This document shows, piece after piece, positions 9,276 to 21,655 of a stretch of DNA of 64,000 nt. Source of the DNA: Clostridium manihotivorum (lineage in GTDB: Bacteria; Bacillota; Clostridia; Clostridiales; Clostridiaceae); contig NZ_CP025746.1 in the NCBI RefSeq assembly GCF_004015185.1, positions 6,155,776 through 6,219,775 of the forward strand, given 5' to 3'. Positions within the stretch are counted from its first letter, which is position 1, and each line of letters opens with the position of its first letter. Both the position numbers and the translations under genes were made by a program. The notes beneath the pieces were generated by a model. It had not been told where the DNA came from and searched no databases. It saw only the letters and a program-made list of their open reading frames with translations.

Positions 9276-9930
9276 TATTCTTTCTCTCCTCTTCCTCCAG
9301 AATCAGTTTAATTGCTGATTTTAACTCATCATATTCTCTAGAATTCTTTCTAATTAGAAGCTTAACGGTATCACTCTTATTTAAATTACTCACTTTATTA
9401 GGTATTTCTGTTAAATACCTTTGTTCCATATAATTGTTCAACTCACTTCTAAAAACCACTGCATTTATATTCTTATCTGCTATTGCCTTATCCAACAAGT
9501 CATCTGCTGTAATTAACTTTTTATAATACCCTTCATTAATAAGATAATCTCTAACTTCGTTAGAAACCAATGTAATACGCTGAGTTCTATTGGTATTAAG
9601 AAAATCAACATAGCTTTCATCGTTGATTATTACTATGTTATCTTCCCTATTTGTCAATTCCTCAAACTCCTCTTTTTTATATTTATCTTTAATTAATGCT
9701 TCATGGGCCAATATCAAGTCTGCATCAGTAGTGCTTCCAACATAATTCAAAGTAATAGTACTATTGTATTTACTTTGAAAAATAGAAGGTAATTTATATA
9801 ATACCGGATCAATGGAACTGTAAGTTTTTACATTTATAACTATTGATTGCTCATTAGCAACTGGTCTATATATAATGCATATCAATAATATAACGGTAGA
9901 TATTACAAGTATCATTATATTTTTCTTCAT
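9265..9930 (-). CDS. Exported or membrane-anchored protein, unknown
   Basis: 221 aa with one N-terminal hydrophobic helix (about 5-22) acting as an uncleaved anchor or signal, no Cys lipobox, and a soluble domain outside. The domain has alternating strand/helix character (DADLILAHEAL, AVVFRSELN) faintly like a periplasmic-binding-protein lobe, but it is short. Its 3' end overlaps the start of the 588-aa membrane protein by 11 bases, so the two are probably translationally coupled and may work together at the surface. ATG 9930 is preferred to GTG 9933; AAGGGG lies upstream. Function not assignable. Confidence 0.6.
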   Translation of the reverse strand: MKKNIMILVISTVILLICIIYRPVANEQSIVINVKTYSSIDPVLYKLPSIFQSKYNSTITLNYVGSTTDADLILAHEALIKDKYKKEEFEELTNREDNIVIINDESYVDFLNTNRTQRITLVSNEVRDYLINEGYYKKLITADDLLDKAIADKNINAVVFRSELNNYMEQRYLTEIPNKVSNLNKSDTVKLLIRKNSREYDELKSAIKLILEEEERKNSER

Positions 9931-10212
9931 CACTTAGCTACCCCTTACTTATAATTGGTTTAAATGTATACTTTTATACAAATTTACATGATAATCTATT
10001 TATATAATTAAACTATATGATTTATTCAAATTTGCTGCCTATAATGAGATTAATATTATAAAAAAGCTTTATTATTGTATACTCACTATTTTTTTAATAA
10101 CCTGCAATAAATATATTTTCAAAAAAATGCTATACTTTAATTCTTAATCATAATTAGAGTTTTAATTCACATTAATATTAATTTTCTAATTTCTTAATCT
10201 TACTAAAGAAAA
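9931..10212. other. Promoter-side gap upstream of the glycan genes
   Basis: AT-rich, no reading frame worth reporting on either strand. It must hold the promoter of the - strand glycan run, but no clear -35/-10 pair stands out. Confidence 0.4.
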
Positions 10213-10260
10213 GAAAAGGTGGATAAAATGATTTTTTAGATCATTTTATCCACCTTTCAA
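10213..10260 (-). terminator. Terminator of the parvulin gene
   Basis: AAGGTGGATAAAATGAT is followed after TTTTTAG by its exact complement (about 10216-10257). Perfect stem of about 17 bp. It sits just past the stop of the isomerase at 10284. Confidence 0.85.
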
Positions 10261-10283
10261 TTACTATTATTAATATAAGCTAT

Positions 10284-11030
10284 CTACTTTCTTTCAACAC
10301 CGTACTTTGCAGTTAATTCTTGCACAAAATCAAGATACTTTCTTTCTTGTCTTTCTTGGATTAGTTGTTGTATAACTTGATTCTTAACTTCATCAAAAGA
10401 CTTAACAATTGAAGGATTTTTAGCATCTACTTTTATTAAATGATATCCGAATTGAGTCTTAACAGGTTCACTTACTTCACCTACTGGTAACATAAATGCT
10501 GCTTCTTCAAATTCTGGTACCATCATTCCTTTTGAGAATGATCCTAAATTTCCACCTTGTTCGCTTGAAGGGCAAGTTGAATATTCGGCAGCTGATTCCT
10601 CAAATGATTTCTTACCTGACACTATCTCTGCTCTTATTTCATTAAGTTTTTCTTCTGAATCTAAAAGTATGTGTTTAGCTGAAATAGTCTCTGGTTCCAT
10701 AAATGCTTCTTTATTAGCTTCATAGTATTTAAGAGCTTCTTCATCAGTTATTGTAACTTCTGAAAGTATCTTATTTATAATTGTTTGAGTTAATATATCC
10801 TTTTTTGCTTTCTCAATCTGAGCTAAAAATTCTTGAGATTGATCAAATCCATTATCCTTACCGAACTTATATAATAATTCAAAGCTTATAACTTGCTCAA
10901 GTAATTGCTTTCTGCCCATTTCACTAGCAAAAACGCCTCTTCTATCTTCAGGATATCTTTCTATAACCTCCATCAAATCTCTTTCAGTTATTTCGTTTCC
11001 ACCAACTACGGCTAACACTTTATTGTCCAT
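10284..11030 (-). CDS. Parvulin-type peptidyl-prolyl isomerase
   Basis: 248 aa. The C-terminal half is a PpiC/rotamase domain (about 115-210): ISAKHILL at the start, GGNLGSFSKGMMVPEFEEAAF in the middle, and FGYHLIKV at the end, the classic parvulin layout. The N-terminal part is SurA/PrsA-like helical. Unlike PrsA it has no signal peptide or lipobox, so it should act in the cytoplasm. GGAG lies 8 bases before ATG. Monocistronic. The cytoplasmic form is common in clostridia; the client proteins are not known to me. Confidence 0.9.
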   Translation of the reverse strand: MDNKVLAVVGGNEITERDLMEVIERYPEDRRGVFASEMGRKQLLEQVISFELLYKFGKDNGFDQSQEFLAQIEKAKKDILTQTIINKILSEVTITDEEALKYYEANKEAFMEPETISAKHILLDSEEKLNEIRAEIVSGKKSFEESAAEYSTCPSSEQGGNLGSFSKGMMVPEFEEAAFMLPVGEVSEPVKTQFGYHLIKVDAKNPSIVKSFDEVKNQVIQQLIQERQERKYLDFVQELTAKYGVERK

Positions 11031-11325
11031 AAATAGTCTCCTTTTTTATATTAAAGTTTTAATCTTATTTATCATATCACAAATAGCATAATATTCATAT
11101 TTTTACTCTTCAGAAACTTATACTTTGTAAGTACACAGCTTCATATCTATATAATTATAAACACTATAATTTATCAAAACATCAACTTCATGACCTACTA
11201 AAACAATAAATATAAATTTAATAGAAAATATTATTGATATCTAATAATAACTATTATATAATAATAACCAAATAATAGTAGGAGGCTAGTAACAGTTAAA
11301 GAAAACTTATAAAAAATTATAAAAC

Positions 11326-11621
11326 TATGATAATCTTTTATAAAATCCTCATTTCGTTGAGGTCGGTGGTTTATTGTGATTCCCATACATTGCGAAAGTG
11401 ATGTAGTCATCCAGTAGAATGGTGAGGGTGTTTAACACCGTGTGGAGAGATAAAGATTAATTTGATAAATATTAAGAAAGGAGAATGTTGACACTTCGTA
11501 AACTAAGCACTAACAAGCGTTTACGAATATGTACCGTGCGTTGTACGGGAATTTAAGCCTTTGGAGAACTACATCAAACAAAAGTAGTTTACTCTTTTGA
11601 GTTTACAAAATTGGGTTCAAC
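11326..11621 (+). mobile_element. Candidate non-autonomous IS200/IS605-type relic or omega-RNA-like element
   Basis: A gene-less, hairpin-rich block: CCTCA/TGAGG (11347-11362), GGTG/CACC (11427-11439), TTCGTAAAC/GTTTACGAA (11495-11527), CCGT/ACGG (11534-11548), AACTAC/GTAGTT (11567-11589) and ACTC/GAGT (11591-11602), ending in GTTCAAC (11615-11621). A terminal hairpin about 12 bases before TTCAAC, and the AATTTAAGCCTTTGGAG segment (11550-11566), recall the right ends of IS605-type elements where the TnpB guide RNA is made. HEARO (IscB RNA) is an alternative; ATGA lies at 11326-11329. No transposase or nuclease gene remains. Confidence 0.45.
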
Positions 11622-11678
11622 GAAAAAGGAATGAACTTTATAGAGTTTTATAAAGTTTTGTCAACGGTAACACTGTAT

Positions 11679-12137
11679 ATGGAAATAAATAGTTTGGCGC
11701 CAGATTTTTCTCTTTCAGGTTCTGATGGTAATATACATAAATTAAGTGATTACAAAGGTAAGAAGATAGTGCTTTATTTCTATCCTAAGGATAATACTCC
11801 TGGTTGTACTAATGAGGCCTGCGATTTTAGAGATCACTATAATGAAATTGGTGATTATAATGCAATAGTATTAGGAGTTTCTAGAGATTCTTTGTCTTCA
11901 CATGAAAAGTTTATAAATAAGCTTGGATTACCATTTATACTGTTAAGTGATTCAAATGAAGAAGTATGTAAAATCTACGATGTAATAAAAGAAAAGAATA
12001 TGTATGGAAAAAAGGTACTTGGCATAGAAAGAAGTACTTTCATAATAGATGAAAATGGTGTTTTAGTTAAAGAATTTAGAAAAGTTAAAGTAAAAGAGCA
12101 TATATCAGAAGTTTTGGAAGTACTAAAAAGTATTTAA
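11679..12137 (+). CDS. bcp: Thiol peroxidase, Bcp/PrxQ type
   Basis: Reduces hydroperoxides in the cytoplasm with thioredoxin as electron donor. 152 aa. Peroxidatic Cys43 and resolving Cys48 lie in the motif TPGCTNEAC, the atypical 2-Cys pattern of E. coli Bcp; Arg/Asp in DFRDHY follow. ATG 11679 gives the normal N-terminus MEINSLAPDFSL. An in-frame ATG at 11631 would add 16 residues absent from the family, though AAGGA lies only 1 base before it. No good ribosome binding site precedes 11679. The gene lies directly after the mobile-element-like block, which may have replaced its native leader. Confidence 0.9.
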   Translation: MEINSLAPDFSLSGSDGNIHKLSDYKGKKIVLYFYPKDNTPGCTNEACDFRDHYNEIGDYNAIVLGVSRDSLSSHEKFINKLGLPFILLSDSNEEVCKIYDVIKEKNMYGKKVLGIERSTFIIDENGVLVKEFRKVKVKEHISEVLEVLKSI

Positions 12138-12229
12138 TTTTAGAGTTGTATATTATTTGAGTGTTACTAAAACATGCGTTTGAAATAAAGGTTCTGTTAA
12201 AGCTTCAATTAAACTTCTTAAGAAATAGA

Positions 12230-12266
12230 AAATTCACTGAAGTAGCTCCTTTAGTGAATTTTTTGT
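12230..12266 (+). terminator. Terminator of bcp
   Basis: AAATTCACT (12230-12238) pairs with AGTGAATTT (12253-12261), followed by TTTT. Confidence 0.75.
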
Positions 12267-12283
12267 ACTACTTTTTTAAAAAA

Positions 12284-12316
12284 ATAAAAAAGCATAGTAC
12301 TATATGTACTATGCTT
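12284..12316 (-). terminator. Terminator of the rRNA/tRNA operon
   Basis: AAGCATAGTAC (12290-12300) and GTACTATGCTT (12306-12316) form a perfect 11-bp stem. On the - strand it is followed by a T-rich tract just past tRNA-Phe. Confidence 0.85.
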
Positions 12317-12317
12317 A

Positions 12318-12393
<76 letters not shown>

Positions 12394-12400
12394 ACATTTA

Positions 12401-12517
12401 CCTAGCGACCACTTACTCTCCCACACAGTCGCCCATGCAGTACCATCAGCCGTCTAAGTCTTAACCTTCGTGTTCGGTATGGGTACGGGTGTAACCCTTA
12501 GACGCATCATCACTAGA
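12401..12517 (-). rRNA. rrf: 5S rRNA
   Basis: 117 bases. The - strand contains the conserved segments CCCATACCGAACACG and GGTACTGCATGGG, and its ends pair. Third gene of the operon. Confidence 0.93.
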
Positions 12518-12556
12518 TTTTGAAAGATTATTCTTTCAAAATTGCACTTAAGTTTA

Positions 12557-15722
<3,166 letters not shown>

Positions 15723-15790
15723 ATTAGTAAATATCTTTACTTTAACTTATGTGCAATTTTCAAAGAACAATCTGAGATACTTGGTATCTC

Positions 15791-17491
<1,701 letters not shown>

Positions 17492-17533
17492 CAAAGACCA
17501 AGTTTGCTGTTGTCGCTCATCAGCGACTTTTAC

Positions 17534-17563
17534 ATCTTAACATTTCTAAGATGTTTTTGTCAA
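17534..17563 (-). promoter_or_regulatory. rRNA operon promoter
   Basis: On the - strand, TTGACA (17563-17558), an 18-base spacer and TAAGAT (17539-17534). Transcription would start near 17526, giving a leader of about 135 bases before 16S. Confidence 0.75.
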
Positions 17564-17868
17564 CACTTTTTTTTAAACTTTTTTAATTTCTTATAATCAG
17601 TTCTAATTTTTGTGTTTTGTGTTTTTGTCGTTTGTTTCAGCGACGTGTTTTATAATATCATGCCCTCATTAATCGTAAATATACTAATTATTTTATAAAG
17701 CAACTTTATCATGCTATATATTGCATTTTTCTTGATTTAACTTAAACTTCCTCATACTGATACACCTGGTAATGTTTGCTTTAAATATTATCATTAATGA
17801 AGACACAAAATATAGTTAAGCCACTTTTTTGTCGAATTCAAACGCTATTTTATATATTTTAAGGAACA

Positions 17869-17976
17869 GGCTACGTTTAAAAGTATTATTGAAATTAAGC
17901 AATCATTAAGGAGATGCTATACGAGATAGCCCATTAAAGCACCAGTTAACTGTCTATTTATTTTCAACACAGCACT
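17869..17976. repeat. Palindromic element R3, copy A
   Basis: Shares an ordered series of blocks with 55433-55555: GGCTACGTTTAA, TTGAAATTAAG, AAGGAGATGCT, and a right arm ending near AACACAGCA. Its arms pair imperfectly, so it is a decayed long hairpin. It lies 3' of ldh. Confidence 0.5.
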
Positions 17977-17987
17977 TTAACAAAGCA

Positions 17988-18053
17988 AAAAAATAAAAGT
18001 CATGCATAATAAGGAACCTAAACTACCTTATTTATACACGACTTCTATTTTTT
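17988..18053 (-). terminator. Terminator of ldh
   Basis: On the - strand, a long imperfect hairpin (AAATAGAAGTCGTG to CATGACTTTTATTTTTT, loop around 18016-18025) ends in T-rich sequence just past the ldh stop codon. Confidence 0.65.
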
Positions 18054-18089
18054 CATGATTTTATGCTTCTAGCAAAATCCCTTACTGTT

Positions 18090-19043
18090 TTAATGTCCTA
18101 ATCTTGCTATATAACCTCTTAAAGACTCATTTGCCTTCTTGAACTTTTCTTTTTCTTTTTCTGTCATTTCTATCTCTAATATATCTTTTACACCTTCAGC
18201 ATTTATTATTGCTGGTACTCCTGATGCTACGTTGTACTCACCGTACTCTCCATCTAATATAGCAGATACTGGAATAATACTGTGTTCATCAAACAATATT
18301 GATTTTATGATTCCTACTGCTGCAGATGATATACCATAATAGGTACTTCCACCTTTTCTATTGAAAACAGCCCAACCTTCTTGAGAAACCCTATATTCAA
18401 TTTCATCTAAATTCAACTTTCCATAGGTATCAGGATTTTGTTCCATTATTTTTAAGAATGGTTTTCCTCCAACGTAAACATGTGACCATGGTATCATCTG
18501 AGCATCTCCATGCTCTCCCATAGCATATCCTTGTACTGATCTTGGATCCACATCTAAGTATTCTGATATAAGAGTCTTCAATCTAGCACTATCTACTGAT
18601 GTTCCTGTTCCCATAACCTTATTTCTTGGAAGACCTGATATTTTCCAAACATGATAGGTTATTACGTCTACAGGATTAGAAACTATTATAAAAAAGCCAT
18701 CAAATCCAGATTTCATTATTGGTTGAACAATACTATTACATATTTTAGCACTGATATCTAATGTATCTATTCTGCTTTGACCTATCTTAGGTGGTGCACC
18801 TGCTGTTATTATTACCACATCTGCATCCCCACATTGATCGTATCCACCTTGATAAATCTTAGTTCTTTTTGGGAGGTATTCAACTGCATGAGTCAAATCC
18901 ATTGCTTCGCCTAATGCTTTTTCTTCATTTAAGTCAATCATTAGTACTTCTTCGCATACTCCCTGGTTTACTAAACTAAATGCACAACTTGAACCTACAA
19001 GTCCTGTTCCGACAATAGCCACTTTCCTTGGTTTAATTGCCAT
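18090..19043 (-). CDS. ldh: L-lactate dehydrogenase family protein
   Basis: 317 aa cytoplasmic NAD-dependent 2-hydroxyacid dehydrogenase of the LDH/MDH family. The Rossmann motif GTGLVG is at 12-17 with D37 for the NAD ribose; substrate Arg is R154 in SVDSARLK; catalytic His178 lies in MGEHGD. The mobile loop reads AGAPPKIGQSR: R91 matches the catalytic Arg109, but the substrate-specificity position 102 (Gln in LDH, Arg in MDH) is Pro85. It may therefore prefer a 2-oxoacid other than pyruvate, so the lactate call is likely but not secure. AGGGGGC precedes ATG. Monocistronic, with its own promoter. Confidence 0.85.
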   Translation of the reverse strand: MAIKPRKVAIVGTGLVGSSCAFSLVNQGVCEEVLMIDLNEEKALGEAMDLTHAVEYLPKRTKIYQGGYDQCGDADVVIITAGAPPKIGQSRIDTLDISAKICNSIVQPIMKSGFDGFFIIVSNPVDVITYHVWKISGLPRNKVMGTGTSVDSARLKTLISEYLDVDPRSVQGYAMGEHGDAQMIPWSHVYVGGKPFLKIMEQNPDTYGKLNLDEIEYRVSQEGWAVFNRKGGSTYYGISSAAVGIIKSILFDEHSIIPVSAILDGEYGEYNVASGVPAIINAEGVKDILEIEMTEKEKEKFKKANESLRGYIARLGH

Positions 19044-19084
19044 TTCAATTGCCCCCTTAACGAAATTATATATATATCACTTAA

Positions 19085-19114
19085 ATTATATATTTATTAT
19101 AAAATGTACTTCAA
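19085..19114 (-). promoter_or_regulatory. Putative ldh promoter
   Basis: On the - strand, TTGAAG (19114-19109), an 18-base spacer and TATAAT (19090-19085), about 42 bases before ATG. The -35 hexamer lies inside a stretch matching an R1 repeat arm. Confidence 0.55.
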
Positions 19115-19141
19115 CTATTAATTTTTAATGAAAATTAATAT

Positions 19142-19173
19142 AATATCATATTGGTACCAACAAATATGATATT
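19142..19173. promoter_or_regulatory. Palindrome upstream of ldh
   Basis: AATATCATATT (19142-19152) and AATATGATATT (19163-19173) are inverted, and the central TTGGTACCAA is itself palindromic. It lies about 30 bases upstream of the putative -35, so it may be an operator. It does not match the Rex box as I know it. A T run on the + side also allows a terminator reading. Confidence 0.35.
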
Positions 19174-19249
19174 TTTTTCATTTATTATAAATACAGTTGT
19201 TAGTTTAGCTATAATTTATTATTTTTATTTAATTTATAAAAAATTGATA

Positions 19250-19349
19250 TATAGGCATACTACTTCACAACGAAATCTGCCAAAATAAAGCTTCGTAGGT
19301 TCATGGAAAGCCTTATTTTGAGTCTAAGGGTTGAAGTAGTCTGCCTATT
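19250..19349. repeat. Palindromic element R2d (heptamer family)
   Basis: Ends TATAG-GCATACT-ACTTCA (left) and, reversed, AATAG-GCAGACT-ACTTCA (right): 15 of 16 bases in the last sixteen pair. An inner stem AAAATAAAGCTT / AAAGCCTTATTTT makes a near-complete 100-base hairpin. Confidence 0.75.
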
Positions 19350-19355
19350 CAGCAC

Positions 19356-19460
19356 AACAGATATTCCAATTCTATGAGCAAAAAAGTATACGAATTTATT
19401 TTAACTATTACTTATATTTTTCTTAATTTATATATTTTACTTTGAAGTGGTATATCTATA
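19356..19460. repeat. Palindromic element R2e, diverged, tandem to R2d
   Basis: The right arm reversed reads TATAG-ATATACC-ACTTCA (19460-19443); the left arm is decayed (ACAG-ATATTCC-AATTCT). It begins 6 bases after R2d. Confidence 0.45.
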
Positions 19461-19483
19461 GTATAGATATTATAATAAAATAT

Positions 19484-20677
19484 TATATATAAGTTCTATT
19501 TAATAAAATTCATTACCATTTAATTTCCGTTTATACTATTTGCTAAGAATACACAAAATAAATATATATTTATTTTGTGAGGTGATTCAAATGAATAATG
19601 TGATGAAGAATACAGTTGAATATAATAATAAAGCAATATTGGAATTACAAGCGGCAATGAAAAAAACTAAAAATATAAGAATGTATAAACGATACTCTGT
19701 AGTTTTAAAGCATTTTCAAGGCTTTCAGAATAAAGTAATTGCAGAAATGGAAGGGTTAGAAGAGCATGCTGTTGGTAGCTATATTAAAAAGTATAAAGTC
19801 AATGGGTTAGAAGGTCTTGCTATGAAGAAACCATCTGGTGCCCCTAGAAAATTAAGCCCTGAGCAAGAACAAGAACTTATTTATGTAATAACAAATAACA
19901 CGCCTGACGAAGTAGGCTTTGAAGCAATAAAAAACTGGACAATTAAGTTAATATGTCAATGGGTTATGCTTAACTTTAAAATTATTATAAAACATAGCGA
20001 CATGGCAGTTATACTTCATAGGCTAAATTTGAGTTATACAAGACCAACATACGTACTGAAAAAGGCTGATAAGGAAAAACAAGAAGTTTTTAAAAGGGAT
20101 TTTGAAACTCTAAAAAAAACACCTTGATGGCTTAGTTGATACTATATTATTTCAAGATGAATCAATGATAAGAGATTATCAGGCTATTCAAAAGACATGG
20201 TTTGTAAAAGGTCAACAACGAAAGATACCTACTTATGGAAAGAATGCAGGCGTAAAATTAATAGGAATATTAGATTATGAAACCGGTCATGTCTATTGTG
20301 AAGAACATGATAAATATGATGCTGTAGTATTTCTTGAGTTTTTAAAGAAGGTGCTTTCGCAATACCCGAAGGGTAAAATAGTGATTGTTCTTGACAATGC
20401 TAGGATTCATCATGCTAAGTTGATACAACCGTTTTTGGAAGAAATGAAGGATAGACTTGAATTAATGTTTTTACCACCATATAGTCCAGAACTAAATCTA
20501 ATTGAGGGGTTATGGGGATGGTTAAAATCATCTGTAGTGAATAATGTGTTCTTTAAGAGTGTGAATCGTGTTAAGGATTCAATACAAAATTTCATTAGAA
20601 CAATAAATAAGGTTCCTACAGCAACAATAGACAGGCTATGCGTTAGAATGTAGAAACCTTATTAGAACTTATATATT
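19484..20677 (+). mobile_element. IS630-family insertion sequence
   Basis: About 1.19 kb bounded by terminal inverted repeats ATATATAAGTTCTA (19485-19498) and its complement (20663-20676). It encloses one frameshifted DDE transposase. It sits between the ldh/repeat region and ung. Confidence 0.75.
19591..20653 (+). pseudogene. IS630 transposase, frameshifted
   Basis: The first frame (ATG 19591, GAGGTGATT upstream) gives about 178 residues: a helix-turn-helix region and the start of the catalytic core. It stops at 20125-20127. The second frame continues the core: FQDE (first acid), VLDNARIHH (second Asp) and PPYSPELNLIE (third, Glu), then GLWGWLKSS. The shift falls at a run of eight A (20112-20119); dropping one A, or slipping on it, would restore the full protein of about 353 aa. 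Either a dead copy or expression by slippage. The catalytic residues are intact. Confidence 0.8.
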
Positions 20678-20742
20678 ATATAAAAATCATAATCCAAAGA
20701 TTGTTCACATAAGAATAGCAATTTATATAAAGAGGTGGTAAA

Positions 20743-21420
20743 ATGTCAGCAAACTTTAATAATGACTGGAATGACTTACTTAAGGATGAATTCGAAAAAG
20801 ATTACTATATAAAGCTACGTAAATTTCTGATAACAGAATATAGAAATAAGACAATATTTCCTGATCAGTACGATATATTCAACGCTTTACACTATACAGC
20901 TTATAAAGATGTAAAAGTTGTAATACTTGGTCAAGACCCGTACCATGGTCCAAATCAAGCTCACGGTTTGAGTTTTTCTGTAAAACCAGGAGTTAAGATA
21001 CCTCCTTCTCTACTAAATATGTATAAAGAACTACAAGATGACTTGGGTTGCTATATTCCAAACAACGGATATTTAAAAAAATGGGCAGACCAAGGTGTGC
21101 TACTTCTTAATACTTCTTTAACAGTTGTAGCTAGTCAGGCAAATTCACATAAAAGCATAGGATGGGAAGTATTTACCGATAAAATAATATCATTACTAAA
21201 CGATAGGAAAGATCCTGTGGTATTCATCCTTTGGGGAAACAATGCTATATCAAAAGAAAAGCTTATAACAAACCATTGGCATTACATAATTAAATCAGTT
21301 CATCCAAGCCCATTATCTGCTTCGAGAGGTTTCTTTGGCAGTAAACCTTTCTCAAAGACAAATAACTTTCTTAACTCTATAGGTAAAGCTCCTATTGATT
21401 GGCAAATAGAAAATATATAA
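20743..21420 (+). CDS. ung: Uracil-DNA glycosylase, family 1
   Basis: Removes uracil from DNA as the first step of base excision repair. 225 aa, normal length. The water-activating loop GQDPYHGP (63-70, D65) leads into QAHGLSFSV, and the DNA-minor-groove loop HPSPLSASRGFFG lies near the C-terminus. AAGAGGTGG lies about 5 bases before ATG. The gene is bracketed by an IS630 element upstream and an IS4-type element downstream, so its native promoter may be displaced. Confidence 0.96.
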   Translation: MSANFNNDWNDLLKDEFEKDYYIKLRKFLITEYRNKTIFPDQYDIFNALHYTAYKDVKVVILGQDPYHGPNQAHGLSFSVKPGVKIPPSLLNMYKELQDDLGCYIPNNGYLKKWADQGVLLLNTSLTVVASQANSHKSIGWEVFTDKIISLLNDRKDPVVFILWGNNAISKEKLITNHWHYIIKSVHPSPLSASRGFFGSKPFSKTNNFLNSIGKAPIDWQIENI

Positions 21421-21512
21421 TTATAGGCTTAGCTAGAAAAAACTTTATAATTCTTTATATAGTAAAAAATCACTAAAGCAATTGCTCAATGGCATTAAGT
21501 TAAGAGAATTCA

Positions 21513-21546
21513 AGAAGCTATTACATAAAGTGATAGCTTCTTTTTT
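21513..21546 (+). terminator. Hairpin terminator downstream of ung
   Basis: GAAGCTAT and ATAGCTTC form a stem around 21516-21540 followed by TTTTTT. It lies just inside the left 41-bp arm, so it may belong to the mobile element. Confidence 0.6.
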
Positions 21547-21655
21547 CAGAGTTAGCTGTAAATGTTCAACCGAAATGAAGAAAATAATTTTAAAAATTGC
21601 ATGCAAATAAAGCAGGCATATATCCCGCTAAAAAAAACTATTAAATTAATCATTA

